Source of the DNA: Bacteroidota bacterium
GTDB lineage: Bacteria; Bacteroidota; Bacteroidia; Flavobacteriales; Crocinitomicaceae
Direction of reading: 5' to 3'
Assembly: GCA_029558435.1 (NCBI GenBank)
Contig: JAKQEZ010000444.1
Location: forward strand, 1-19,066
Length of the DNA: 19,066 bases
Below the pieces are notes generated by a model that saw only the letters and a program-made list of their open reading frames with translations, did not search any database and was not told the DNA's origin. Shown one piece after another: positions 5,309 through 14,036 of the stretch. Position numbers and translations under genes: made by a program. The number at the start of each line of letters is the position of its first letter. The first letter of the stretch is position 1.

Positions 5309-6841
5309 ATGTATTTAATTATTGGATTGTTATTAGGAATTATTGGTGGTGGTGCTGGAGCATTTGTGTTTTTAAACACTGCCCAAAAAACCAAAAGAGA
5401 TCAACTTCTAAAAGAAGCAGAATCGGAAGGAGAGGCGATTAAAAAAGAGAAAATTCTTCAGGCAAAAGAAAAGTTCTTGAAATTAAAAGAAGAACACGAA
5501 GATGCTATTAAGCAACGTGAGCGCAAAATGCAATCTACAGAAGACAGAATGCGCAATCAAGAAAAGCAATTGTCTCAAAAAATTGAAGAAGTAAATCGCA
5601 AAGAAAAGCAAGCAGAAAAAGAGTTAAAAGAGTTTGAAGCAAAACGCGAAGCCCTCGATGCTCGTCAGCACGAATTGGATAAAATTCACCAAAAACAAGT
5701 GGCTGAATTATCAAAAATTTCTGGATTAAGTCCAGAAGATGCTAAAAATGGATTGATTGAAGCATTGAAAGACGAGGCACGCACTGCTGCAATGGCTCAC
5801 ATCAAAGAAATTGCCGAAGAAGCAAAATTGAACGCCAATAAAGAGGCAAAGAAAATTGTGATTCAAACCATTCAACGTGTTGCAACAGAGCAAGTTGTTG
5901 AAAATGCAGTAACGGTGTTTAACATTGATTCTGACGAGGTAAAAGGACGAATTATTGGTCGTGAAGGACGAAACATCCGTGCAATTGAGGCGGCAACTGG
6001 CGTTGAAATCATTGTTGACGACACCCCAGAAGCAATTATTCTTTCTTGTTTTGACCCTGTTAGACGTGAAATTGCACGTTTAGCATTGCACCAATTGGTT
6101 TCGGATGGGCGTATTCACCCTGCACGTATTGAAGAGGTGGTTGCCAAAACGAAAAAACAGTTAGAAGAAGAAATTGCTGAAACGGGTCGCAGAACTTGTA
6201 TCGACTTAGGTATTCATGGTTTACATCCTGAGTTAACGCGTATGGTGGGACGTATGAAATACCGTTCATCTTATGGTCAAAACTTATTGCAACACTCCCG
6301 AGAGGTTGCCAACATGTGTGCAATTATGGCATCTGAACTAGGATTGAATGTCAAATTAGCAAAACGTGCTGGATTGCTTCACGATATTGGTAAAGTGCCA
6401 GATGAAGAGCCAGAATTACCACATGCCATCTTGGGTATGAAAATGGCGGAGAAATACGGTGAAAAACCAGAAGTATTGAATGCGATTGGAGCTCACCACG
6501 ATGAAATTGAAATGACATCGTTGATTTCTCCAATTGTACAAGTATGTGATGCCATTTCTGGTGCTCGCCCAGGTGCTCGTAGAGAAATTATTGAATCTTA
6601 CATCAAACGTATTAAAGATTTAGAAGCATTGGCATTGTCTTATGATGGTGTTTCTAGTGCTTATGCTATCCAAGCTGGTAGAGAATTGCGTGTGATGGTA
6701 GAAAGTGAGCGTGTTTCTGACCAAATGGTGGATGAATTGTCGTTCAACATTTCACACAAAATTCAAACAGAAATGACGTATCCAGGTCAAGTGAAAGTAA
6801 CTGTAATTCGCGAAAAACGCTCGGTTAACTACGCAAAATAA
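5309..6841 (+). CDS. rny: Ribonuclease Y
   Basis: RNase Y is a membrane-bound endoribonuclease that starts mRNA decay at the inner face of the cytoplasmic membrane. The 510-residue product has the full layout. An N-terminal membrane helix covers about 2-22. A long charged coiled coil runs from about 28 to 135. A KH RNA-binding domain is marked by [15 protein letters not shown] (217-231). The HD phosphohydrolase domain has H329, the metal-binding pair H358-D359 in [11 protein letters not shown], and a further AHHDE motif near 395. No key residue is missing and the length is normal. The upstream hairpin may control expression. Its TAA stop shares one base with the ATG of the next gene, the UDP-sugar epimerase, so transcription can run straight into the polysaccharide locus. 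Confidence 0.96.
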   Translation: MYLIIGLLLGIIGGGAGAFVFLNTAQKTKRDQLLKEAESEGEAIKKEKILQAKEKFLKLKEEHEDAIKQRERKMQSTEDRMRNQEKQLSQKIEEVNRKEKQAEKELKEFEAKREALDARQHELDKIHQKQVAELSKISGLSPEDAKNGLIEALKDEARTAAMAHIKEIAEEAKLNANKEAKKIVIQTIQRVATEQVVENAVTVFNIDSDEVKGRIIGREGRNIRAIEAATGVEIIVDDTPEAIILSCFDPVRREIARLALHQLVSDGRIHPARIEEVVAKTKKQLEEEIAETGRRTCIDLGIHGLHPELTRMVGRMKYRSSYGQNLLQHSREVANMCAIMASELGLNVKLAKRAGLLHDIGKVPDEEPELPHAILGMKMAEKYGEKPEVLNAIGAHHDEIEMTSLISPIVQVCDAISGARPGARREIIESYIKRIKDLEALALSYDGVSSAYAIQAGRELRVMVESERVSDQMVDELSFNISHKIQTEMTYPGQVKVTVIREKRSVNYAK

Positions 6842-7809
6842 TGGATAGTCTAGCAAATAAAGTAATTTTAGTAACAGGTGGAGCCGGTTTTATCGGTTCC
6901 AACCTTGTTGCTTCACTTTTAGAGCTAGGAGCAACCGTTAGAGTATTGGATAATTTAGAAACTGGGCATTTCAAAAACATTGAACCGTTTTTAAAGCATC
7001 CCAATTTTACATTTATTGAAGGCAGCATTGCCGATTTTGACACGTGTTTAAAGGCAACTGATGGAGTAGATGCTATTTCGCATCAAGCGGCATTGGGTTC
7101 TGTTCCACGTTCCATTGCCTTTCCACACAAAACACACGAAGCCAACGCTACAGGATTTTTAAACATTATTCACGCAGCCAAAGAAAACAACGTTAAGCGA
7201 TTTGTATTTGCAAGCTCAAGTTCGGTTTATGGCGATTCCAAAGCATCTCCAAAAGCCATTGGTACCGAAGGAAAACTGTTGAGTCCTTATGCAGTAACCA
7301 AAGCTTTGAACGAGGAATATGCAAGTGTTTATCACAAATTGCACGGCATGCAAACAGTTGGATTGCGCTATTTCAACGTTTTTGGTCCCAATCAAGACCC
7401 CAACGGAGTTTACGCTGCAGCCATTCCAAAATTCATTGATAAACTAATCAAAGGAGAAGAATTGGTGATCAACGGTGATGGTGAACAAACACGTGATTTT
7501 ACGTTTGTAAAAAATGCGGTTATGGCAAATATTTTGGCATTAACAACTACCAACGAAGCTGCTTTTGGTCGCCCATTTAACGTGGCTTGTAGCCGTTTCC
7601 AATCGTTGAATCAAGTGGTAGCTGTATTGAAAGAAAACTTGGCAAATAGAGGTCTTTTATCGCAGAATGCAACTATTGTAAACGGACCAGACCGAGCTGG
7701 TGACATTCGTGATTCGCTTGCAGACATAACTGAAACAACTGCGCTGTTGGGTTACTCCAACGTTATTCACTTTGAGGAAGGAATAAAAGCGTTGATTGAC
7801 AGCATATAA
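6841..7809 (+). CDS. UDP-N-acetylglucosamine 4-epimerase, WbpP type (extended SDR)
   Basis: This enzyme interconverts UDP-GlcNAc and UDP-GalNAc (or their uronic acid forms) through an NAD-bound 4-keto intermediate. The 322 residues show the Rossmann motif TGGAGFIGS (12-20), the serine cluster ASSSSVYG (124-131), and the catalytic pair Y150-x3-K154 in SPYAVTKALNE. The motifs HQAALGSVPRS (81-91) and RYFNVFGPNQDPNGVYAA are characteristic of the WbpP/TviC group, which prefers N-acetylated substrates over plain UDP-Glc. The exact substrate needs assay. The gene starts on the last base of the rny stop codon (TAATG), indicating coupling, and is followed after 12 nt by a flippase. It opens the ten-gene polysaccharide locus. 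GalE is the main alternative, but the motifs argue against it. Confidence 0.88.
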   Translation: MDSLANKVILVTGGAGFIGSNLVASLLELGATVRVLDNLETGHFKNIEPFLKHPNFTFIEGSIADFDTCLKATDGVDAISHQAALGSVPRSIAFPHKTHEANATGFLNIIHAAKENNVKRFVFASSSSVYGDSKASPKAIGTEGKLLSPYAVTKALNEEYASVYHKLHGMQTVGLRYFNVFGPNQDPNGVYAAAIPKFIDKLIKGEELVINGDGEQTRDFTFVKNAVMANILALTTTNEAAFGRPFNVACSRFQSLNQVVAVLKENLANRGLLSQNATIVNGPDRAGDIRDSLADITETTALLGYSNVIHFEEGIKALIDSI

Positions 7810-7821
7810 CTTATACTTATT

Positions 7822-9105
7822 ATGAAAGCCATTAAGCGTTTAACTAGTAACAACTTTGTTAAATCGGTTGCTGTTTTAATGACAGGAACGGTGCTTTCAC
7901 AAGTTATTTCGCTTTTAATTTCGCCTGTTTTAACCCGTATTTATGAACCTGAGGTGATGAGTGACCTCAACCTCTACACCCGTATTGTTGGATTTTTAGC
8001 CGCTTTAGCAACAGCGCGTTATGAATTGTCATTGCCACTTCCTAAAAAAGACGAACACTCGTATTTAATTTACCGATTATCACTTAAAATTGCTATAATT
8101 ATTCTAGTAGCACTAAGTGTTGTATCTGTTCTTTACTTTGCATTTACAGGTTTTGACTTCAAACTAATAAGCTTTACTGCTATTACTTTGACCAGTGCGT
8201 TTTTCCTTACATTCACCAATCTAGGAGTAAACTGGGCAATACGTAAAAAAGAATTCAAGCGCATTTCGTTGTCCAAAATATTGGTTTCTGGGGTGAGCAA
8301 TGGTTTTAAATGGCTATTTGGAGTGTTGGGCATGGGAAGCAATGGATTGTTGTTAGCTTCGTTGCTTGGTTTTGTTGTTGCTTCGTTGACGTTTATCAAA
8401 GAATGGTTTTCAATAGACAAAAATCACTCATCGTTTCGTTCCACTAAAAAAACACGTGTATTAGCAGGTATTTACAGGGAATTTCCTTCGGTAAGCCTTC
8501 CGCATGCAATGGTAGATTTAGGAAAAGACTTACTACTGGCCTTTTTTATGATTTTTTACTTTAGCAAAGATGTTTTTGCTTGGTATAGTTTATCGTATTC
8601 TGTATTACAATTACCTATTTCGGTAATCGGATTGGCAATTGGACAAGTTTTTTTTAGTCGCTGTGCCGAATTAGCAAGTAATGGACAATCTACGCTTCCG
8701 CTGTTGAAAAAAACGTTGTTAACCCTATTTTTAGTTTCCATTGGTCCGTTTACCATTTTGTTTTTCTTTGGCGAGCCTTTGTTTGGATTTGTATTTGGTA
8801 AAAATTGGTCGAACGCTGGTTATTATTCTCAAATTATGACCATTTGGTTTGTGGTTCAATTTTTAAATTCGGTTGTTTCCACCTTGCCAAGCGTTTTGCA
8901 TCGTCAACGTGAGTTTTTCTATTTAGGAATACTTAATGCTACCATTCAGATTACAGGATTTGGTTTGTTGCCCTTGATTATAGGTAAAGGAAATGATGAA
9001 TTCCCAACCATTTTATGGATTGTTTCCATCGCACAAAGTGTCTTCTTTTGTTATGTATTGTTTTCCATGTTACAATTTGCAAAAAAGGGAGTGAAGAAGA
9101 AATAG
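7822..9105 (+). CDS. Wzx-type oligosaccharide flippase (first copy)
   Basis: A 427-residue polytopic protein with about 12 membrane segments spread over the whole length, in the size range of Wzx flippases of the MOP superfamily. These move lipid-linked sugar units from the cytoplasmic to the periplasmic face. The N-terminus (MTGTVLSQVISLLISPVLTR) and the motif TARYELSLPLPKKDEHS (about 58-74) are characteristic of the LPS/O-antigen flippase group. It follows the epimerase by 12 nt and has a basic C-terminus. A second gene of the same family lies at 10677, with a matching TGRLEMAIPLPKSNKEA motif; the two are clearly diverged paralogs rather than a recent copy. A 190-nt gap with a new promoter follows. 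The substrate is unknown. Confidence 0.88.
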   Translation: MKAIKRLTSNNFVKSVAVLMTGTVLSQVISLLISPVLTRIYEPEVMSDLNLYTRIVGFLAALATARYELSLPLPKKDEHSYLIYRLSLKIAIIILVALSVVSVLYFAFTGFDFKLISFTAITLTSAFFLTFTNLGVNWAIRKKEFKRISLSKILVSGVSNGFKWLFGVLGMGSNGLLLASLLGFVVASLTFIKEWFSIDKNHSSFRSTKKTRVLAGIYREFPSVSLPHAMVDLGKDLLLAFFMIFYFSKDVFAWYSLSYSVLQLPISVIGLAIGQVFFSRCAELASNGQSTLPLLKKTLLTLFLVSIGPFTILFFFGEPLFGFVFGKNWSNAGYYSQIMTIWFVVQFLNSVVSTLPSVLHRQREFFYLGILNATIQITGFGLLPLIIGKGNDEFPTILWIVSIAQSVFFCYVLFSMLQFAKKGVKKK

Positions 9106-9160
9106 ACCCAATTGCCCATCTTAAAATCAACTGCTATTTTTTGGAATACACATTTTATAG

Positions 9161-9190
9161 TTGCATATAAATTTTACAATATTAACTTTG
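9161..9190 (+). promoter_or_regulatory. Internal promoter of the polysaccharide locus
   Basis: A -33 TTG (9161-9163), a 19-nt spacer and TAACTTTG (9183-9190) form a textbook Bacteroidota promoter. The expected start is about 9196, leaving a leader of ~100 nt before the ATG at 9296. The core at 9172-9191 differs at one base of 20 from the promoter at 4539-4558. Confidence 0.7.
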
Positions 9191-9209
9191 TGATGATTGA
9201 ACATTAAAT

Positions 9210-9276
9210 TTAAAAAACTTCATTTTTGAGTGATTCCAACCATACAAAACCAATTCAAATTTCGAAGTTTTTTTAA
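9210..9276 (+). promoter_or_regulatory. Possible structured leader or attenuator before the polymerase/ligase gene
   Basis: TTAAAAAACTTC (9210-9221) can pair with GAAGTTTTTTTAA (9264-9276) with one extra T. Inside, TTTGA (9225-9229) can pair with TCAAA (9255-9259). The right arm has a seven-T run within a GAAG-T7 context, so it resembles a weak terminator in the leader of the 9161 promoter. The stem is A/T rich, so chance pairing is possible. Confidence 0.3.
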
Positions 9277-9295
9277 GGAATAGACAAAAAAGAAT

Positions 9296-10684
9296 ATGCA
9301 TTCAGCAGAATTAACACTTGATGAGATAAAATCAAAACCATTAGCAATAGTATTTGTTTTATGGTTGCTTGTTTTACCTTTTGGTGAAATGGCGATATCA
9401 TTAAGAGTTGGTCCGGTTGTACTTTATCCAAGCTTATTTTTAGGAATCGTTATTTGCTTGTTGGGTATTCGGTCCTTTTTTAAGTGGAACAACCATTTGC
9501 TAATTATTTCCATTTTCATTGGAATATGGTTAATACAAGGATTCGTTCAATATTTATTACAACAGAAAACAGATTTAGCTTTGTTTGATCTGAAAGTTTT
9601 AATGTATCAAGTTATTACTACTGGGGCATTATTTACTACCTATTCACAATTGGGAAAAGAGTTTTTCTTTAAACTATTACTAAATGGATTGCGCTACTTT
9701 CTATTGATTTTAGTTGCATTTGCAGTTTTTGAAATGACAACAGGCATCCATTTACAAGGCGCAACAACTGATAAATTAATTAATTTACCAGTTTCATATC
9801 TTCATTATGCTCCTTTATTTAAATATGATAACCCTAATAATTTTATAGCTTTTTATTTATTTGTCCTTACATGGATATTTTTGCTGGATAAATCATGGGG
9901 TAAAAACGTTTATTTGATGTTGTGCTTTACCCTATTTGGCTATTTTGTTTCAGAATATGCCGACTCCAATCTTGGCAAACTTTCTTTTGTTTTATTAGCC
10001 TTGTTTTTAGTTAGCACACTATTAATAAAAATTAAACGCATTGAATTAGTGTTTGGTATTATTGGTGTTGTGCTAATCGGAATCGTTTTATATAAACAAC
10101 CAATTTTTCTTGGGCCAAAATATGAAAATGGACAAAACTACAGAATTAATGGGTTAATTGTTGTTAAAGACAGCCTTCAACATTTAAAAGTTATTTCAAA
10201 GGAAAATCTAACCCAAGCAGAACAACAAAGTATTTTAAACACTCTTGACTCAATTGAAGCGTCTTATCCATACAAATCATACAATGTTAGAAAATCTTTA
10301 ATCGAGAATGGAGTGTTTCTAATTCAAAAACATCCATTTTTGGGGGTTGGCCCAGGGCAATTTTATCAATTACATTTGGATAAAAAAGTTCCTCACGATA
10401 CAGGCACAGTTACTTCAGCACATTGTTTTCCAATAGAAGTTACAGCTGTTTATGGCTTCATTGGTTGGATATACCTATTTTTCATTGTTTTTTATTTTAT
10501 TAAAATCGCATTAAGTAAAGCGTTGAGTTATGAGTATTACCTCAAATTTTTTATTGCTGGAATTTTATTAGTATTGATTTGGATGATGCCCGCCAACTTT
10601 ATCTTTTTAGAAATTCACCGTTTAACACTGCCCTTACTAGTAATTACTTTCATTTCATTAAAGCAAAAACCAGCACATGACTAG
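9296..10684 (+). CDS. O-antigen polymerase/ligase-family membrane protein (Wzy/WaaL type, first copy)
   Basis: A 462-residue protein with about 11-12 membrane segments and one large hydrophilic loop (about 265-375) expected to face the periplasm. The end of that loop and the following helix carry the family signature: an arginine in SYNVRKSLIENGVFLIQKHPFLGVGPGQF, then TSAHCFPIEVTAVYGFIGWIY, where H and E lie where the Wzy_C domain has conserved residues. Such proteins either polymerise repeat units or ligate glycan to lipid A core; sequence alone does not decide. A second member is at 15042. The ATG at 9296 follows a ~100-nt leader from the 9161 promoter. The C-terminus overlaps the next gene by 8 nt. 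Base composition looks A/T-richer than the epimerases by eye. Confidence 0.85.
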   Translation: MHSAELTLDEIKSKPLAIVFVLWLLVLPFGEMAISLRVGPVVLYPSLFLGIVICLLGIRSFFKWNNHLLIISIFIGIWLIQGFVQYLLQQKTDLALFDLKVLMYQVITTGALFTTYSQLGKEFFFKLLLNGLRYFLLILVAFAVFEMTTGIHLQGATTDKLINLPVSYLHYAPLFKYDNPNNFIAFYLFVLTWIFLLDKSWGKNVYLMLCFTLFGYFVSEYADSNLGKLSFVLLALFLVSTLLIKIKRIELVFGIIGVVLIGIVLYKQPIFLGPKYENGQNYRINGLIVVKDSLQHLKVISKENLTQAEQQSILNTLDSIEASYPYKSYNVRKSLIENGVFLIQKHPFLGVGPGQFYQLHLDKKVPHDTGTVTSAHCFPIEVTAVYGFIGWIYLFFIVFYFIKIALSKALSYEYYLKFFIAGILLVLIWMMPANFIFLEIHRLTLPLLVITFISLKQKPAHD

Positions 10685-11927
10685 TGAAAAATCATACCGT
10701 TTTCATTTTTTAACTATTTTAAGCGGAAATACACTAAGTCAGTTAATTCCCTTTGTAATCGCACCGTTTTTAACTCGTGTTTTTACAACGGAAGATTTTG
10801 GTGTTAATGCCAATTGGTTGTCTATCGTTACGCTTATAGGTATCATTTCTACAGGTCGTTTAGAAATGGCGATACCTTTGCCCAAAAGCAACAAAGAGGC
10901 TAGTCGGATATTTTCTAGTGGCTTGATATTCACCATTATTTTTACTTTATTAAGTCTATTATTAATCGTTTTTGACGACCAAATTGCTAATTGGTATAAA
11001 GATCCTGAATTGAAATATTATTTACAAATGGCGCCAATAGGTGTTTTTAGTGTGGGATTGCTGAATATATTTAACAATTGGTCCTTGCGTCATAGAAAAT
11101 ACAGGAGAATTTCTGTTGGAAAAGTAGTTCAATCTATTGTAAACAATGCAGGTGCTTTGTTTTTGGGTTATCTTTCTTTTGGGGTGTGGGGTTTATTAAT
11201 TGCATGGGTTGTTTCTCAATTTTTAAATGCATTTGTACTCATAGAAAAAGGTGATTTAAGCTATTTGTTTAGAAGAAAAAATTTTAATACCTCCAATTTC
11301 AAATCAATTGTTTCAAAATACAAAGATTTTCCTTTAGTAAATAGTTTACATGCATTTACCGATATTTTTGCCACTCAATTCATCTTGTTTTATTTGATTG
11401 CCGTTTATTTTTCAAAAGAGGAATTAGGGCTATTTTTTTTAATGCACCGATTTGTTAGAGCTCCCATTGTTTTGATATCTAGCTCCGTTTCGCAGCTGTA
11501 TTACGTGGAAGCCAGCAAAGCCATACAACAAAACTTATCTGGTTTGCCGATGGCCTTTAAAACCATGAAAACAGCAAGTATTTTTGCAATTCCTTTTTTA
11601 ATTGTTTTGCTGTTCTTTGCTCCATCCATTTTTTCATGGTATTTGGGAAGCGAGTGGAGAGAGGCGGGCGTTTATGCACAATATTTGGCACCCATGTTTT
11701 TTTTAAGTTTTTTTGTATCTCCATTATCGGGAACGCCGTTAATTTTTAACCGTCAAAAAACTTCATTTATTATCAATCTTTGTGGATATGTGCTGACCTT
11801 AGGCTCCATATTTCTAGGATATATGCTAGAATACACATTTGCAGAAACTTTGATATTATACGCAATATCTTTTTCTTTACTTTATTTTGTACTTTTAGTT
11901 TGGTATTTAAGTTTACTTAGAAAATGA
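10677..11927 (+). CDS. Wzx-type oligosaccharide flippase (second copy)
   Basis: A 416-residue polytopic protein with about 12 membrane segments. The opening FLTILSGNTLSQLIPFVIAPFLTRVFTTEDFG is classic for polysaccharide flippases, and TGRLEMAIPLPKSNKEA (about 59-75) matches the signature in the copy at 7822. It belongs to the MOP superfamily and should translocate a lipid-linked glycan or another polyprenyl-linked unit. It overlaps the upstream polymerase/ligase gene by 8 nt and the downstream glycosyltransferase by 4 nt (ATGA), so it belongs to the same translation-coupled block. The presence of two flippases suggests two different lipid-linked substrates, or that one has become specialised; sequence does not say which. 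Confidence 0.88.
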   Translation: MTSEKSYRFHFLTILSGNTLSQLIPFVIAPFLTRVFTTEDFGVNANWLSIVTLIGIISTGRLEMAIPLPKSNKEASRIFSSGLIFTIIFTLLSLLLIVFDDQIANWYKDPELKYYLQMAPIGVFSVGLLNIFNNWSLRHRKYRRISVGKVVQSIVNNAGALFLGYLSFGVWGLLIAWVVSQFLNAFVLIEKGDLSYLFRRKNFNTSNFKSIVSKYKDFPLVNSLHAFTDIFATQFILFYLIAVYFSKEELGLFFLMHRFVRAPIVLISSSVSQLYYVEASKAIQQNLSGLPMAFKTMKTASIFAIPFLIVLLFFAPSIFSWYLGSEWREAGVYAQYLAPMFFLSFFVSPLSGTPLIFNRQKTSFIINLCGYVLTLGSIFLGYMLEYTFAETLILYAISFSLLYFVLLVWYLSLLRK

Positions 11928-12835
11928 GAGTGATAATAACAGGACTTCCATTGTTTTCAAAGCGGATGGCAGATGATTTGAATGAATTTACGCATTCAAA
12001 ACAGTTCATTTATTTGAATACCTATTATTCTAAATGGGATCAAATAAAATTCATTTGTTTGTTGCCATTTGTTGCTGGTGTGGTTTCTATGAATGGCGTA
12101 ACAAGCAAAAGCGGAATTCTAGATTATGTTTGCTTATGGAGAAAAAAAATATGGATGCAATGGATGGGAACCGACCTATTGCTTGCCAATGAAAGATCCA
12201 AAAATAAAACAATCAATACCAAATACATTGAAAAAGCTTGTCATTGGGTAGATGCTCCGTGGATGCAACAAGAATTAGCAGACATTTCTATTGCTTCAAA
12301 AACAATCGATTTTAAGTTTCTCTCTAATATCCCAACAACATTAAAAAAATATAAAAAACTGGAGGTCTGCACTTATATTCCTCAAAACAGACAAGAGTTT
12401 TATGGTATGCACTACCTGTGTGAATTGGCAAAAGCACATCCAGAAATTGATTTTCATGTATATGGGACTAAAAATCCTGATGATTTTGTACCAAAAAATG
12501 TGATTTGTTGGGACTGGCAACCCGCAGATGTTTTGCACAAAAAAATGAGTGAAAGTGCAGTGTTTTTGCGATTAACAAAACACGATGGATATTCTGTAAG
12601 TGTAATTGAAGCCATGAGTTTAGGCTGTGAAGTTGTATCATTTTTTCCTTTTGATAAAGCACATGTTGTTACCGAAACTTCTATTTTACCTACCTTTGCT
12701 CGAGTAATTCAAGAGATTAATGAAAGAGGTTTAACTCCCAACTTTCATCTTCAAGAATATTATCAGAATAAATACAAGAAAACTAATGTTCTAACAAATT
12801 TATACAACGAATTGAAAGACTATTTTGAAAAATAA
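11924..12835 (+). CDS. GT4-like glycosyltransferase, short form
   Basis: A 303-residue protein, short for the GT-B fold (usually 340-400). The N-terminal half is reduced: after GLPLFSKRMADDLNEF comes a segment with IWMQWMGTDLLLANE (about 74-88), similar to the W-G-(S/T)-D motif of GT4 enzymes. The C-terminal half is more typical, with a Rossmann-like stretch and the donor-binding motif KHDGYSVSVIEAMSLGCEVV (about 222-241), in which Asp takes the place of the first Glu of the EX7E pattern. This D-G-x-S-V-S variant is shared with the transferase at 14033. Donor and acceptor sugars are unknown. It overlaps the flippase by 4 nt and the next gene by 11 nt. It is probably cytoplasmic or peripheral to the membrane. 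Confidence 0.75.
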   Translation: MRVIITGLPLFSKRMADDLNEFTHSKQFIYLNTYYSKWDQIKFICLLPFVAGVVSMNGVTSKSGILDYVCLWRKKIWMQWMGTDLLLANERSKNKTINTKYIEKACHWVDAPWMQQELADISIASKTIDFKFLSNIPTTLKKYKKLEVCTYIPQNRQEFYGMHYLCELAKAHPEIDFHVYGTKNPDDFVPKNVICWDWQPADVLHKKMSESAVFLRLTKHDGYSVSVIEAMSLGCEVVSFFPFDKAHVVTETSILPTFARVIQEINERGLTPNFHLQEYYQNKYKKTNVLTNLYNELKDYFEK

Positions 12836-14036
12836 ACAACATATAGCATTAGTTACTACATGGTATCCGCCTAAACAAAGCGTTGCAACCAATAGAATGC
12901 TTGCATTTGCAACAATTTTAGCAAACGACTTTTGCGTTACCGTGTTTGCGCTGGACGAAAAAACTCATACTGTTAAAGAACACGACAATTTATATGTAAG
13001 ATATTCCAAATCAAAATCTATTTTTGATTATTTAGAAAACAAAACAACAGATTCTAGAAGCATTCATTTTCTAAAAACTGGAATGAAAGTTATCTTGGCT
13101 AAAGTTGTTAAAAATCCGCTCAAAAAGTGGCAAAAACGAACAACTAAAGATTTGATTCAAACACACCAGCAATCCCCATTTGATCTTATTATCAGTAGCT
13201 TTGCGCCTCAAGAAACACATTTAGCAGTTATTGGTTTTAAGAAGCGTTACTCTGAAGTACCTTGGATTGCAGATATGCGTGATGAAATGTCAAAAAATCC
13301 AGACATCTCTTCTAAAACAAGAAATGCCTTAATTCAAGTTGAGCAATACGTCAATTCTTATGCTAATGCAATAACAACTGTTAGCAGTCCGATTCTAAAT
13401 GACTTCAAAACTATTTGTCCAAAAGTAACTCATTTTAAAGAAATTAGGAATGGTTACAATCATGAATTAACACCCTTAACGCATCAAAACAAGGTGTTTA
13501 CTTTTGGATATTTTGGAAGCTTTTATGGAGGTAGAAAACCTGTCATTTTTTTTAAAGCTTTACAACACATCCTGGATAAAAACAAAGATTTTGAATTCAA
13601 ATTTGTAATTGTTGGCGCTCATAAAAACTTTGAAATTCCTGCTCAAGTTGAAAAATTTGTAGAAATTAGGCCAATACAACCTTACCTTGAAGCTGTAAAG
13701 ATGATGATGCAAATGGATATGAACGTAATCATCCAACCCAGATCTCAACGAAAAGGAGTGTTTTCTGGAAAATTATTTGATTATATTTCAGCAGCACGAC
13801 CTGTTTTAGCGATGGTGGACAAAGACGATGTGGCAGCTAAAATGATTTTAGATTTTGATGCTGGTTATGTTGCCGAATGCGATGATTTGGATGAAAATAT
13901 TTGTGCTATTGAAAAGGCTTTTGATGATTGGAAATCAGGAATAGTTAAAAAAGCTTCTGAAGAAAACAGATTGAGCTTACACCGTAAAAACCAAGTAAAT
14001 GAATTGAAATTGTTAATCAACACTATTTTGTCATGA
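12825..14036 (+). CDS. GT4-family glycosyltransferase
   Basis: A 403-residue GT-B glycosyltransferase. The N-terminal domain starts HIALVTTWYPPKQSVATNRM, the usual glycine-poor opening of this subgroup, and includes PWIADMRDEMSKNP (about 142-155), a variant of the common D-F-R-D-x-W motif. The C-terminal domain begins near GYFGSFYGGRKP (about 228-239) and carries FSGKLFDYISAARPVLAMVDKDD (about 310-332), the donor-binding region with K-L-F-D/E-Y. I accept a TTG start at 12825: the frame has a stop at 12813, no ATG occurs until after the conserved opening, and the overlap with the upstream gene is 11 nt. It overlaps the next gene by 4 nt. The sugar specificity is unknown. It adds one sugar of the repeat unit at the inner membrane face. 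Confidence 0.86.
   Translation: MKNKQHIALVTTWYPPKQSVATNRMLAFATILANDFCVTVFALDEKTHTVKEHDNLYVRYSKSKSIFDYLENKTTDSRSIHFLKTGMKVILAKVVKNPLKKWQKRTTKDLIQTHQQSPFDLIISSFAPQETHLAVIGFKKRYSEVPWIADMRDEMSKNPDISSKTRNALIQVEQYVNSYANAITTVSSPILNDFKTICPKVTHFKEIRNGYNHELTPLTHQNKVFTFGYFGSFYGGRKPVIFFKALQHILDKNKDFEFKFVIVGAHKNFEIPAQVEKFVEIRPIQPYLEAVKMMMQMDMNVIIQPRSQRKGVFSGKLFDYISAARPVLAMVDKDDVAAKMILDFDAGYVAECDDLDENICAIEKAFDDWKSGIVKKASEENRLSLHRKNQVNELKLLINTILS

Noticed and set aside
7822..11927. Recent tandem duplication of the flippase gene
   Set aside because: The two proteins share family motifs but differ at most positions outside them, so they are old paralogs or separate acquisitions.
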